Source: Linum tenue (Eukaryota; Streptophyta; Magnoliopsida; Malpighiales; Linaceae). From it: a DNA stretch of 64,000 nucleotides. This document shows positions 35,219 to 48,862 of the stretch, piece by piece (the stretch's first letter is position 1; the number at the start of each line of letters is the position of its first letter). The translations under genes were made by a program, and so were the position numbers. A model generated the notes under the pieces. The model was not told the origin of the DNA. It made no database searches and was given only the letters and a program-made list of their open reading frames with translations. The stretch is taken from contig CAMGYJ010000007.1 in assembly GCA_946122785.1 (NCBI GenBank), forward strand, positions 7,208,909 through 7,272,908, given 5' to 3'.

Positions 35219-38200
35219 CCACTTCTACAATGGCAACAACAACCACACTAGATCCCACCGCGGATCCTTACTATCTCCATGGTTCTGAACAACCTGCACT
35301 TCTTCTGGTAGGTGAGAAGCTGACCACCACCAATTACAATTACTAGAGCAAGGGGATGCTCAATGCTCTGGCCGCCAAGAACAAGCTTGGCTTCATCAAT
35401 GACACCATCACTTCCCCTACACCCATTGATGCTCAGTTTTCATCTTGGAGCAGGAACAACATCATGGTCCTTAGCTGGATCCAACAAGTTGTTGATCATG
35501 GCATCAAGAAGACAATCATGTCTTCCAAACTTGCATCCGAGGCCTGGGTTAGCCTCAAAGCTCGCTACGGTCAGGATGACATGATTCGCGTTGCTGAGTT
35601 GATTGAGTCCATCGGCACCTTGAAACAAGGTAATCAAATAGTGATGGAGTATTACGGCAATCTTATTGCATTACAAGATGAACTAGACAACTATCAGCCC
35701 ATCAATATTTGTCGTTGCACAACAACTAGCCATGTCGATTGTGCTGCGATGAATGTTGTTGTTGGATATCGTGATGTCAACTCTGTTATTCAGTTCCTTC
35801 GTGGTCTAAATGATAATTATGCATATGTTCGTTCCCGAGTACTCTTTGGAGATACTCTCCCACCCATTGATAGGGTTTTCCATAGGGCATTGCAACATGA
35901 ACGCCAACTCTATGGCACTCAACAAGGTAAAACAATTACTGTTGAGAGTACAACCTTCACTGCCCAGGGCTCTAAACACCCTTTTGTCTCTGGCAAGCAC
36001 CCACATTGCACATTCTGCAACTCTCCAGGCCACACTGAAGACACATGTTACCATAAACATGGTTGGCCACCAGGCTTGTCCTCGCGAGGTTCCACTATGA
36101 CCTTTAACCCCTCTGCTAAGCCACCAGAATGCACCTTCTGTAAGAGGATTGGACACACTAAAGAAAAATGCTTCAAGAAGCATGGTATTCCTCCATCCTC
36201 CCGCGCCAGGCCACCACCACCTCGCATAAGATCATTCATCAATGCCGCTGAAAGTGGTACTTCCTCAGATTCACAACAGGAATTCAAACTTACAAAGTCT
36301 AATTATGACAAGCTGATGAATCTCATGAATGACAATCTCAAGGACAAGCAGTCTTACCCCTCTCATTCAGCAGCCCTCACTACTCATTATGAGTCTGCAC
36401 CATCAAGTAATCACTCTTGTTATCTTCTAAACCGCAGTACTTCTGCTACTCAATGGATACTAGATACAGGAGCTACTGACCACATAGTCAGCTCCCTCAC
36501 ATTTCTTCATACATTCAAAAATGTCAACCGTATTTATATCAACTTACCTACTGGGGACAGAGTTCAGGCCACTCACATAGGCCAAGTGCATTGTCGTAAT
36601 GGTCTGATCCTTGAGGATGCCTTATTTGTTCCAAAGTTTACCTTCAACCTGATCTCAGTAAGCAAGTTGACCACCACCAGACCTTTGTGTTTAACCTTTT
36701 CTTCTGACTCTTGCACAATACAGGACCTGGAGCTGAAGAGAGTGACTGGTTCTGCTAAGCTTTCCCATGGCCTTTACCACATCAACCTAAACTTAGCTAG
36801 TATACCTAACCACATCACAACTGCTGTTAGCTCACCTTCTTTAGACATTTGGCATTTCAGACTTGGACATGTTTCCCACAGTCGAATTCCTCCATTGAAT
36901 CAGCTTTGTAAATCCATAGAAACCAACAACAACTTACCTTGTGATGTTTGTCATTTTGCCAAACAAAAACGACTTCCTTTTCCTTCAAGTTCATCTGTAA
37001 CTACACATTGCTTTCAGTTAATCTATGTTGATATTTGGGGTCCCTATTCTTATCCTACTTATGATGGCTTCAAGTATTTCTTAACTATAGTAGATGATCA
37101 TTCAAGAATGACTTGGATAATTCTTCTCTCATGCAAGGCTGATACCAGACCTAAACTCAAACAATTCTGCACAATGATCACTACTAAATTCCATACTTCT
37201 ATTCAAACCATTCGCAGTGATCAAGGACAGGAATTCCAGATGTCTGACTTCTTTGCAGACACTAGCATCACACATGAAATGTCTTGTGTGGAGACCCCCC
37301 AACAGAATAGCAAAGTTGAACGAAAACATCAACACATATTAGCCATTGCCAGGGCTTTAAAGTTTCAAGCTAATCTTCCTATAGGTTTTTGGGGAGACTG
37401 TGTTAAACATTCAGTGTTCCTCATTATTCGTGTCCCAACTCCAATCCTAGCCAACCTTACTCCCTATCAAAAATTATACAACAAACCATCTGACCTTCAA
37501 GACTTGAATGTTTTTGGATGTCTGTGCTATGCCCCCACTCTAAAAAATCACAGAACCAAATTCCAAGAGAGATACAGAAAAATGTGTATTCCTAGGATAT
37601 CCTTCAGGGATCAAAGAATACAAACTTTATGACCTCAATTCCAATGAAACATTCATCTACAAAGATGTCCAGTTTTATGAAACTGAATTCAATTCCATTC
37701 AGACCCCTCTACTTCTCCATATCATTCCTGCATCCCACCATCCCCCTATCCTATTCCACCATGCCCTGCTCCTGATGATCCCCCTCCTTATTCTCCACCT
37801 TCCCTCATCCCACCATCTCCTACCTGTCCTCCTGCAGTTTCCAACCCATCTAATACTCCTTCCCCACCCTCTACCATCCAACCTGACCTTCCCATAGCCC
37901 TCAGAAAACAAACCAGAACCATCAAACCTCCCTCTAAACTACAAAACTACCATTGCAACATGCTTCAGCAGATTTCTTCCACTAGTCACTCTTTGCAACA
38001 AAAGGTCCAAGGTATCACCTATCCCATCTCAGACATTTTAAACTACAATTGTCTTTCCTCTCACCACTTAAAGTACATTCTCAACATCTCTTGTCACAAA
38101 GAACCAGAAACCTATGAGGAAGCAGCCCTCAGACCTGAGTGGAATCAGGTCATCAACCATGAGATTGATGCCCTTGAAAGGAACCAAACATGGGATGTGG

Positions 38201-38897
38201 TCTCCCTACCTCCACAGAGGAAACCACTAGGGAACAAATGGATATTCAAGTACAAGTTTTTGTCAAATGACACACTTGAAAGAGAGAAGGCCAGGTTGGT
38301 TGCCAAAGGATACAATAAACAATAAGGGATAGATTATCAAGACACATTTGCTCCTGTTGTCAAGATGACAACAGTCAGACTGTTCCTTGCAATTCCTGCC
38401 TCCAGATCCTGGCATGTTCACCAACTTGATGTGAACAATGCTTTCCTACATGGAGACCTCACAGAGGAGGTCTACATGAAACTACCTAAGGACTACAAGC
38501 CACCACCACACATCAAGAACCATGTTTGCAGGCTGAAAAAGTCACTATATGGACTCAAACAGGCCTCCAGACATTGGTTTGCAAAACTGACAGATTGCCT
38601 CATTCAACAAGGTTTTGTTCCCAGTCAAGTTGACCATTCACTATTTTCCAAATCCCTTGAGGATTCATACACTTGTGTCCTAGTCTATGTTGATGACCTT
38701 TGGGTTGGGGAAAATGATTTGGCAAAAATCACAAAATTAAAGCAAGTTCTACACCAGACATTCGGTATCAAAGACATGGGACAACTCAAAAATTTTCTTG
38801 GCATTGAAGTTGCCAGAAACTCATAAGGCATTCATTTATCACAGAGGAAATACACATTGGAAATCTTAGAAGAAGCAGAGATCTTGTTATCCAAGCC
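35219..38897 (+). pseudogene. Copia A gag-pol, first part
   Basis: Starts ATGGCAACAACAACC at 35219; an in-frame TAG at about 35344 replaces a Trp codon (NYNY*SKG). Then gag, with two CX2CX3GHX4C knuckles (CTFCNSPGHTEDTC and CTFCKRIGHTKEKC), and protease (WILDTGATDHIV). Integrase follows, with its zinc-binding HFRLGH..CDVCHFAK and catalytic core DIWGPYS.. IRSDQGQEFQ.. ETPQQNSKVERK. An extra A in an A run near 37578 shifts the frame. Reverse transcriptase runs to 38897 (VDVNNAFLHGDL-like block, LVYVDDLWVG) with stops near 38323 and 38824. Copia B then interrupts it inside Lys-Pro-Val of the RT/RNase H junction. Confidence 0.85.
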
Positions 38898-39351
38898 TGT
38901 TGAGTTTTACCGGATCGGGTATGCTCTGAAATAGTGCTTTATAAAATATAGCGACTAAATTACAACTCTTACAAACTTTATACACTTGTTTGTAATTTAA
39001 CAACTTAAGCTCACACTCACTATTATGAGACACATCACACACAACTATCTCTCTCAAGCTCACTACTCTCACCACACTCAAACTACTCTCACCACACTAC
39101 CTCACGTATGTCTGTCTTTCTATTCTTTCTTCTGCTCACTCAACTTATCTTACACCCAATAGCAAGCCTCTATTTATACATACAATCCACCGCCATTCCA
39201 ATTCAAAATATCAAGAACAGTTAGTGTGGTAGGTAGGATTTGTGGCTCCAATATGATCTCCAGGTCCTTCTCGGCTTCTCTTCCATTTCCATCTTTTATT
39301 TTATTTGTTGTTGATAGAAGACTCCAGAGAAATGGAGTTGATTCTTCAATA
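38898..39351 (-). repeat. Copia B 3' LTR
   Basis: 454 bp, pairs with 44636-45087. Confidence 0.93.
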
Positions 39352-39639
39352 CTCCCCCTCAACGACAATTCTCTGATGTCTTTTGATAATTTCCAATCGT
39401 CATTGCATTTCTTGTAGTCTTGGTCCTCCAAGCCCTTTTGTAAACATATGTGCTACTTGGTCCTCAGTGTTGACATACTTCATCTCAATACTTCCATGTA
39501 GCACCTTCTCTCTAATGAATTGGTACCTCCGCATGCTTTGTTCTTGCATGGAACACAGGATTGTCCACCAATCGTAAAGCTAATTGTTTATTGCAATGTA
39601 GTGGTACTGAGTAGTTGACTTCTTGCCCCAAGTCTTTCA

Positions 39640-42600
39640 AGAGTTGTATTACCATACACAATCATGAGCTTCTACTACTACTGATGCTTTATATTCTGCC
39701 TCAGTAGTTGATAATGCTATTGTAGATTGTCTCTTACTACACCACGAGATTGGTCTTGATCCAAGGTTGAACACATACCCAGTTGTTGACCTCCTTGTGT
39801 CACTATCTCCAGCATAATCAGCATCATAGTATCCTATTAACTTTGTGTCTCCTCCTTTCTTGTAGAAGATTCCATGATCAAGTGTTCCTTTTACATAGCG
39901 TAGAATCCGCTTTGCTGCTTCCAAGTGAGCCTTCTTTGGATTTTGCATGAATCTGCTTACCAAGCCTACTGCGTATGATATATCAGGTCTAGTCAGTGTA
40001 AGATAGATTAAGCTCCCCACTAGTTGTCGATATATCATTGTGTCCTCCAAATTCTTTCCTTCATGTGAGCACAGCTTTGTGTTGACTTCTACAGGAGTAG
40101 TCGTCGGTGTACATTCCGTCATTCCGTACTTCTCCAAAAGATCTTTGGCATATTTATGCTGGCAAAGGAATAATCCCTCCTTGTTCCTTTCAACTTCCAG
40201 ACCCAAGAAATGTCGTAATTCTCCAAGCTCCTTCTTCTTGAAGCGCATAGAGAGATTTGCCTTTACTTGAAACACTTCTGGCTCGTCATTCCCAGTAATG
40301 ATGAGATCATCCACGTAGACGAGCACTATTGCTACTTTATCTTCTTGTTGCTTTACGAATAAGCTAGAATCTGATGGAGCTAGCTTATAGCCACTTTGGA
40401 TTAGAAACTCGGCAATTTTACCATACCATACCCTCGATGCTTGTTTGAGACCGTAAAGCTCTTTCTTCAACTTGCAGACATACTCTGGATGCAATTGGAT
40501 CTTGAATCCCTGAGGTTGTTCCATATAAATCTGACGATCTAGCTTTCCGTGTAGAAATGCATTCTTGACATCCATTTGCCAAAGCTTCCATCCTCTGCTT
40601 GCTGCTAGTGCAAGTACAACACGTACGGTTGTGATCTTTGCTACTGGACTGAATGTTTCATCATAGTCAATCCCATATTGTTGTGAGAACCCTCGAGCTA
40701 CTAAACGAGCTTTGTACCTTTCAACCGATCCATCAGGACGAGTCTTGATCCTATAGACCCATTGACAAGAGATGGGTTTCACACCTTCAGGCTTTGGCAC
40801 CAAGTCCCATGTTTCATTTTGATCTAGGGAATCCATTTCTTCCTTCATAGCTTTTTGCCATTCTTCCTTAGATGTTGCCTCATCAAATGAATTTGGTTCT
40901 CTAAGCATTATTTCTTCTACAATGGCTGCATTGACATACTTGGGATTTTCTCTTCGTTGTTGTTTTGACCTTCTCAACTCTGGCTGGTCTTGCTCTATTG
41001 TATCTTCAAACTGGCTTGGGCGTTCATCTTCCTTTACTTCTTGATATACGCCAGATCTCCATGGTGACTTTCCATTTAATTCTTGTTGAACTTGAGCTTC
41101 CTTGTCTTCTTCACCAACCTTCTGTTCTGCCTCGTTTTCTTCTTCCTTTTCCACTTTGGACTTCTTCTCCAGCCTCTTTTGTACTTGTTCTTTGATTTCA
41201 TTTGAGTCAGGCATTATCCTTGCTTGCGGTGACCAATAAGATGTCATCTCATCAAATACCACATTCCTTGACACGTGGCATTTTCCTATCTCTGGATCAC
41301 AACACCTCTATCCTTTTCTTTGTTCATCATAACCCACAAATATGCATCTTATAGCTTTCTTATCAAGTTTGGTTCTTAGCTGGTCAGGCACAAAACATAG
41401 CTAACACATCCAAATACTCGAAAGTGACTAACCGTGGGTTTGATCTTCAAGAGCTTCTCAAACGGCGAGATGAATCCCAGCTTTGGTTTCGGCAGGCGAT
41501 TGGTTATATGCACGACTGTCTTCATACACTCTACCCAATATTTTGGCGGTACATTCTTAGCATGTAGCATGCTACGACACGTCTCCGCAAGGTATCGATT
41601 CTTTCGTTCTGCAACTCCGTTTTATTGTGGAGTACGAGGACAGGTCAACTGACGTCGAATCCTTTGTTGTCTCGCGTATCGCCAAAATTCTCTCGAAGTG
41701 TACTCGCCTCCATTATCCGTACGGAGAACCTGACCTCTTTTTCCAACTTCAGTTTCAGCCTTTCTTTGAATCGCTGAAACTTCTCCAAGGCCTCAGACTT
41801 TTCCTTCATAAAGTCAAGCCAAACATATCTTGAATAGTCATCAATAAACGTTATTATGTACCGGAACCCACTTATCGATGGTTGCGTAATTGGGCCGAAC
41901 ACGTCAGAGTGTATCAACTTTAGTGGATCCTTGGCTCTGAATTTTGAATCATTGTATGGTAACTGGTGTGCTTTCCCATACTGACATCCCGGGCAAACTG
42001 TATCTTCTCGAACTTCTAGTTGAGGTAGGCCTCTCAACGTCGACTTCTTCATCATTACTTTCAATTTGTGATAGCTCACGTCCCCTAGGCGTGCATGCCA
42101 CAAGTCTGTCGTCTCATTCCTCCTTGCACGATCCACGAAGGCTGACTCTACTGACATCACATAAACAACTTCCCACTTCACTCCTTCCATGAATGGCGTG
42201 CCTATGATTTTTAACTCCTTGTAGACCCGTATGTCATTGGGGCCAAACAGGACATAATTTCCTGGAGCTGTCAGCTGTGTAATAGAAATTAGATTCTTCT
42301 TTATTTCAGGCACGTGATCGACTTCTTCTAGCTGAACTTCTTCTGGATTGAAGTCAGAAGCTATCTTTGTCTTGCCCACATGTGCAATCGGCAACCTCGC
42401 ATTGTTTGCGGTTATCACAACTCGTCGACCTTGTACTTAGAACTCTCCATTAGCTTCTCCTTATCTCCTTTCATATGGTTGGAACATCCTGAATCAAAGA
42501 TCCAGTTCTTCTTGTAGTCGATATTGCGGGAATGAGATACTGCAAGAGTGATCTCTTCTTTTTCTTGTATGTTGGCCTCCTCACCATCATGGAGTTCTGC

Positions 42601-44381
42601 ACTAAAGCAATGTTCTCCACATAGCTCTATTGTGTCAAATGAGCTTTCCATATCCCAGTCATCTTCATTTTTGGGTTCTCCATTCTGGTTAGGAGTGTTC
42701 AAATGGTAACCATGGTTATAACCAAACCAAATAAAGCTAAATTCCATTAACCATGGAATACAATATCATAACCAAACCATCCAAACTAATACAACAACCA
42801 AATTAACCAAACTAAAGTTTAATCGGTTTGGTTAATTGGTTAACCTGATTAACCAATATAAAATCACATTATCATTGACGATGAAAATTTTCCGGTTAAT
42901 GCAGCAATTCGCAATTTATATAATGAATAAAACATAACAATCAACACGTAGTTATAGTTGACCCTTAACAAAAATACATGCAACTAAGACAATTATCTTA
43001 CGATTAGTATAGAAGTATTCACCTAACAAAAATTTATGACAATGGTATGGGTTAATGAATTGTTGTGTTGTGTAAATTGACTTAGTCTCTTAGCAATTTT
43101 CATAGGCTGGAAATGACCTTCCTTTCAAGTTTTCATCCATCATAATGTATGAAATTTATCAGGATTAGGCGTCCATATGTTGTGGTCTACACTTTACATA
43201 TACAAATATACACTATATGAGCAATATTGAGCTTTATATTTTATGAGTCTAAAGGGGTGAATGTTAACTCTTGGGTGGTTATGCAAAGTATTATGTGTAT
43301 ATAATATATGTTAGATATATGACTAATTACTTAACTGGTTAATTTGGTTTGACTGATTAGGAGTGTCTGAAACCAAACCAAACCACCTAAACCAAACAAG
43401 CTAAAAACTTTAACCAAACCAAACCAATTATCCAAATTAACCAAACCAAATTATCCAAATAGTATCGGTTAAAATGGTTACCACGGTAACCAAACCGTTT
43501 AAACACCCCTAATTCTGGTTGCTTGATGTTGCAATATTTCCTTCTAGTCTCTTCTTGTGCTAACAATCTCGAGCAAAGTGACCTCTCTTGCCAAAGTTGT
43601 AACACTCCTTGCCACACCTTTGTTGAGACTTCTCATTGTCTTCTCCTTTCTTTTGGTGAGCTCCCCCTCACTGCCTACTCCATCCTGGTCTTCTTTCGTG
43701 CTCTTGCCTTGCATTGCCTCCCGCTCTCGGAGGCTTCTAGCGCCCAGCACCATTCTTCCTGCTAAAGAGTGCTTCCTCATCTTTGATGGTATCTTTAGAC
43801 AACTGCTTGTCTAAAGCTTCTTGATTTGCTAGAGTATTCTCTAGCTCCTCCAATGTTGGCTCTTTAGCCCATCTGCGGATTGCCGTAACGAGTCCATTAA
43901 ACTCGGGACGTAATCTGTGGACTATAATTCTCTTAATCCTGGTCTCACTGATGGGATTTTCAGGATCCAACTTCGAGATATCTTCACACAAGGATTTTAC
44001 CTTAGTGAAGTACTCGCTCACTGTCATATCTCGTTGTGAGATTGACAATAGCTCATTCTTGAGCATCTGTAGCTTTGCATCATTTGTGCGAGCAAAAACT
44101 TTAGCTAATGACTTCCAGGCCTCCGCTGACATCTTAGCCTTCTTGATATGTGACAGCAGGGTATCATCTACGACAACAGCTAGCGCGTAGAATGCTCTTC
44201 CAGCCTTGACATTCCACTTCTAGAGACTCTCGGCTTCAGTAGGTGGTGTTGTTTGACTCTTGTCCACGATCTCCCACAGATCTTGTCCGCACAAGTAGAA
44301 CTCCATACGAGTGCTCCATGTATTGTAGTTGTTGTTGTTAAGCCTCTCGATGCTACTCACTGATGTAGCCATGTCCGCCAT
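39640..44381 (-). pseudogene. Copia B gag-pol
   Basis: Minus strand from ATG 44381: gag (MADMATSVSSIERLN) with an in-frame TAG at 44220-44222. It continues to 43737 and to a zinc knuckle near 43600 that reads CYNFGKRGHFARDC, its second Cys replaced by Phe. A hAT MITE follows. Protease (WIFDSGCSNHMK, 42415-42580), integrase (41376-42418, including HARLGD and DVFGPITQPS) with frame breaks, then a long intact 541-codon frame 39649-41274 with reverse transcriptase ([21 protein letters not shown]) and RNase H ([18 protein letters not shown]). The remainder is frameshifted. Inactive, though younger than copia A. Confidence 0.87.
42690..43511. mobile_element. hAT MITE (AACCAAAC-word family) in copia B
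   Basis: Ends TAGGAGTGTTCAAA and TTTAAACACCCCTA with an exact 8-bp duplication ATTCTGGT (42682-42689, 43512-43519). Subterminal regions are reiterated AACCAAACCA and GGTTAACC words. This is the third nesting level (copia A, copia B, MITE). Confidence 0.93.
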
Positions 44382-44635
44382 TAGTGACTTGTTGATTTTT
44401 ATTTATCAACAAAGTAAGCTTGGTCCCAGACCAATAAGCTCCGTAGTCCCGGACTACACACTAGCGGCACCTCCACTTAACTTGGTTTCTTAACCAAGCG
44501 ACTCGTATGTCGATCCCAGATCGCCTACTCTGTCTCAACGTATCACGAGTTTAGGAAATACTTTTCTGATGTGGAAGATCAGACCTCGCTGCAACCACAG
44601 AGCATACTAAGCATAACCTTGGCTCTGATACCACT

Positions 44636-45087
44636 TGTTGAGTTTTACCGGATCGGGTATGTTCTGAAATAGTGCTTTACAAATATAGTGACTAAATTAC
44701 AACTCTTACAAACTTTATACACTTGTTTGTAATTTGACAACTCAAGCTCACACTCACTATTATGAGACACATCACACACAACTATCTCTCTCATGCTCAC
44801 TACTCTCACCACAATCAATCTACTCTCACCACACTACCTCACGTCTCTCTTTCTTTCTATTCTTTCTTCTACTCACTCAACTTACTTTACACCCAATAGC
44901 AGCCTCTATTTATACCTACAATCCACCGCCATTCCACTTCAAAATATCAAGAACAGTTAGTGTGGTAGGTAGGATTTGTGCCTCCAATATGATCTCCAGG
45001 TCCTTCTCGGCTTCTCTTCCATTTTCATCTTTTATTTTATTTGTTGTTGATAGAAGACTCCAGAGAAATGGAGTTGGTTCTTCAATA
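44636..45087 (-). repeat. Copia B 5' LTR
   Basis: 452 bp; the minus-strand primer-binding site TGGTATCAGAGCC lies just beyond it at about 44621-44633. Confidence 0.93.
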
Positions 45088-45829
45088 AAGCCTGTCTCTA
45101 CCCCCATGGATTACAAGCTTCATTTATCATCCAATCATTCTGATTCCTATCCATATACACATTGGGAAACTAATCTATTTGACCACTACACCCCCTGATA
45201 TAAGCTTTGCCACTCAGCAAGTAGCCCAGTACAGGTCCAATCTAAGCAATCAACATTATCAAGTTGTGACAAAGATTCTCAGGTACCTTAAATCTGCTCC
45301 ATCAACATGCCTTTTCTTCCCCACCACATCAACTCTTCACCTCAAGTTCTTCAGTGACTCTGACTGGCATCTTAGCTTGTATGGACACGAGAAGATCTGT
45401 TACTGGCTACTGCGTTTATCTTGGCAACTCCTTGATCTCATGGCGCAACAAGAAGAAGAAAACAATTTCTAGGTCTTCCTGCGAAGCTAAATACAGGGCG
45501 ATGGCAGACACAACTTGCGAACTTCAGTCCCTTCTCTACCTTCTCAAAGATTTCCAGGTGCAACATTCTCAACCGGCGATCCTGTATCGCGACAATCAAT
45601 CAGCCGTTCACATTGCATAGAATCACACATTTCACGAGAGAACTAAGCACATAGAACTCGACTGTCACCTGGTAAGGGAAAAATTGCATAGCGGAATCAT
45701 CAAGCTACTTCATGTCTCCTCCTTGCACCAGCTGGCAGATAACTTCACCAAGGCTCTACCTCCTGCCATCTTCTCTAACCTCCTCTCCAAGTTTGGTGTG
45801 CATAATCTCTGTCCACCAGCGTGCGGCGG
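45088..45829 (+). pseudogene. Copia A RNase H, second part
   Basis: Resumes at KPVSTPMDYKLHL after copia B and continues to the RNase H region (CMDTRRSVTGYCVYLGN, SRSSCEAKYRAMA, HIELDCHLVREKL) across at least two frame changes. Ends just before the 3' LTR. Confidence 0.85.
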
Positions 45830-46211
45830 TGTATCAGAGAAAAATTCAAAATTATCTTCCGCGACTCCAACGACTACCAAGGCAATCACCTGTTGCGACG
45901 TCGTCTTAGGTAAATCGAAGACTGATATAGCTGGAACGGTGTTGTCCCGAGAAGAGTGTCCGAAAATGATCAAGATGTCGTCGTAGCAGGCAGTGAGACT
46001 AAAGATGGTTGAAACGTCGCCGTTGTGCCCTGAAGCCACAACGTCTCTTTCACTTGTCCAGTTTATGTTCCCTCTTTTCTATGTTTATGTCCTTATCCTC
46101 TGTCAATTTACAACTAGAGTTGCTTGTCCTGTAATGCACGAACCATGTATATAAGCTCAATGTGAATCAATGAGAAATCAAGTTAGGGTTTCCAAAGCAT
46201 ACCTGCTGTTA
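45830..46211 (+). repeat. Copia A 3' LTR
   Basis: Pairs with 34811-35195. Confidence 0.85.
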
Positions 46212-47840
46212 GTTTGCATTACACGATGATCGAAGAAGATCTGACAAGTTGTGACATTGCCTTAGCATGTCAATCTCGAACATACCTATGGAGAGGTCAA
46301 TGTTATGACCGATCACTTAGCCTCGTATGTCATTCTTTGTCTTTGGAAAGGCACACTTTTCACTCACTTTTTAGCTACACTGAGTATTGGTTTTACTTTG
46401 ATCGCATCAAAATTAAAACTCCTAAGCTAGCTAATGCATAGAAGTTATAAGGTTATTTTAGGCTATGTGTTTCATAAAAAAATAACATACAAAAAGAATA
46501 AATGTCAATTTGCTATATAAGGCAGACTTTTCCGGAGGTTTTTGTTTCAAACCATATAATTTGTTAACGAAATGTACAACACCACCATACTACATTTTGA
46601 AATTACGATAAAAGATAGTCTCAAAAGAGTCATGCAAAGTGATTCCATGTTGAAAACCAGAATATGAAGGTAGGATGAGTTTTTCTCGACTTGATGTGTC
46701 ATTTAGGATGCAACTACAAAGTTAGTATGAAGTATTTATACGTACAATATCCATCTTCCATACCAATTTAAGACCAAGCAATATCCTCATCAACTCGGTG
46801 TTAGTGATAGTAACCCCTCAAGAACTAATATCGAACACCTTAATGAATTGGTCATCATCTCTCAAATCTCACAATGGCTCATACTTTTGTAACTGGGATA
46901 CCCAGGAAATTTCGAAGGAGAGGCCACCCATATTTTTACTACCGCTGCTTGATGCGGATTGTAACCACGTTGAAGCTTAAGCAATAAAAGTATCCCAGAT
47001 TCCTATATAAAAAAAAATTCAAAGAGTCATTTCTCTTAGAGAGGTGGATTAGTATGGAGTGAATATCACTAAAAATGGGGGATTACGAAAGTTCTTTTAC
47101 GGACGTGCTAAAATCCAGTCGAACATTTTATCGAAATATTTACACTTTCATGTTGCGTTACACGATGATCACAGTAGATATGACAGGTTATGGCATTACC
47201 TTAGCATGTCAATCTTGAATATGCCTATGGCAAGGTCAATGTTATGACTGACCACTTAGCCTCGCAGATCATTCTTTTGTCTTTGGAAAGACAAACTTTT
47301 CACTCACTTTTTAGCTGCATTGAGTATTGGTTTTACTTTGATGGTATCGAAATTAAAAGTCCAAAGTTAGTTCATGCGTGAAAGTTATAAGGTTATTTTA
47401 AGCTATGTGTTTCATAGAAAAATAACATACAAAAAGAACAAAATGTTGATTTGCTAGATAAAACAGACTTTTCAGGAGGTGTTTGTTGCAAACCATATAA
47501 TTTGTTAAGGAAATGTACAACACCACCATACTACATTTTAAAATACGACAAAGGGATGGTGTCAAAAGGGTCATGCAACACGATTCCATGTTGAAAACCA
47601 TAACGTGAAGGTAGGATGTGTGTCTATCGACTTGATGTGTCATTTAGGATGCAACTACAAAGTTATTATGAATTATTTTCACCTACGATATCCATCTTCC
47701 ATACCAATTTAAGACCACGTAATATCCTCATCAACTTGGTGTCAGTGATGGTAACACCTCAAGAACTAATATTGAACACCTTAATAAATTGGTCATCATC
47801 TCTCAAATCTCATATCGTCAATTTTGTAGAGATGTAAATA

Positions 47841-48853
47841 GAGCATTAGTGTTAACAATGATCAAAGTCAAGTTCTATGCAATGTGATAGCATTTGACTA
47901 CTTGGTTACTATGGCAAGTGTAATGATTGAGGTAGTAGTACAATTTCAATAAATATTGTAATTCCACAAGAACGAAAAGTATTAGGGCAAATTTTTGAAT
48001 CTCTATCTTGTCAGTGCAATCAGAGTTCAATTTCTATCTAAGCTAAACTAATCCATAATAAAAACTAAACGATAAAACATTTGGGGAGACTTGTTGCATA
48101 GAGTGAAATCTTCACAATAAATGAACTAACATCCAATTGATGCAACAATACATTTGGCATCATATCCTTTAGATTGTGGGGATTCCTATAACTAGTATTA
48201 ACTCGCTATTCATGCAATCAATATATTTTCGTCGAGACAAAGTATGGAGTCGTCTTTCCACCTAAACTTCCTAACCAAAACCTTAAGTGAGTCATAAATC
48301 CCGCTATTAGGTTTCATCATTAGCAAATGAGAGTTTGTGATTCGTTCTGGTACAACCAAACCAACCACTCTCCCAAGTCCCAACCATGAGAGCTTTATCA
48401 AACCAAGGATAATTTCTCCCTCTGAAAATAAAATTTTGTATAAGACATCAATAATCACGGATAGTTCAAAAGGATAAGTCATCACAACCACATTTTTGCA
48501 TTAAATTAAAATACTAACTCAGACAACTAGGGTTCAACTAACAAAAGCAACTAGGGAAATATTACACAAAATAGATGAGGACTACATTTTCAAGGTTGAG
48601 ACATCCTCCTCTTCTTGATTTGCCTACTCAACGTTGCTATTGGACGAACCCAAAATCTTGTTTTTGGAAATTCCTCCCAAGAAAAGTAGAAAACTCTTCA
48701 AAATCCCACCCTCTCACTATGGTGTATGGTATGCTCAAACTCTATTAATCTTACTATACGATACCTCCTCGTCAAAATTAGCATATCTTCTTTTTAACTG
48801 TAAAAGAAAAAGAAAAAAACAACTCAAAGTCTTGAAATTAGAGGCATGTTTCC
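47841..48853. other. AT-rich intergenic sequence
   Basis: No gene, repeat border or RNA recognised. Confidence 0.4.
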
Positions 48854-48862
48854 TCTTCTTTA

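Larger units (their letters stand above)
38898..45087 (-). mobile_element. Ty1/copia retrotransposon B, nested in copia A
   Basis: LTRs 38898-39351 and 44636-45087 are very similar and flanked by an exact 5-bp duplication AAGCC (38893-38897, 45088-45092). On the minus strand a primer-binding site TGGTATCAGAGCC follows the 5' LTR, and a polypurine tract TTGAGGGGGAG precedes the 3' LTR. Removing it rejoins the copia A reverse-transcriptase frame, proving it is the later insertion. Confidence 0.95.
34811..46211 (+). mobile_element. Ty1/copia retrotransposon A (with nested copia B)
   Basis: LTRs lie at about 34811-35195 and 45830-46211. Both start TGTATCA and both contain ATCGAAGACTGATATAGCTGG and AATGCACGAACCATGTATAT. 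A primer-binding site complementary to initiator tRNA-Met (TGGTATCATAGC) follows the 5' LTR at 35196. Domain order gag-protease-integrase-RT-RNase H is that of copia. No target duplication could be matched. About 6.2 kb of its span is copia B. Confidence 0.9.
34690..47840. repeat. Tandem repeat of ~0.9 kb, first copy split by copia A
   Basis: Copy 1 is 34690-34810 plus 46212-47010; copy 2 is about 47018-47840. Shared landmarks include GAGAGGTGGATTAGTATG, ACACGATGATC, CTTAGCATGTCAATCT and CTCAAGAACTAATAT, in the same order. The copia element therefore inserted into one unit of a pre-existing tandem pair. I see no conserved reading frame and cannot identify the unit. Confidence 0.75.

Noticed and set aside
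34806..46216. Target-site duplication for copia A
   Set aside because: The 5 bp on each side (ATATT and GTTTG) do not match; borders were instead supported by LTRs and by the undisturbed tandem copy at 47018.
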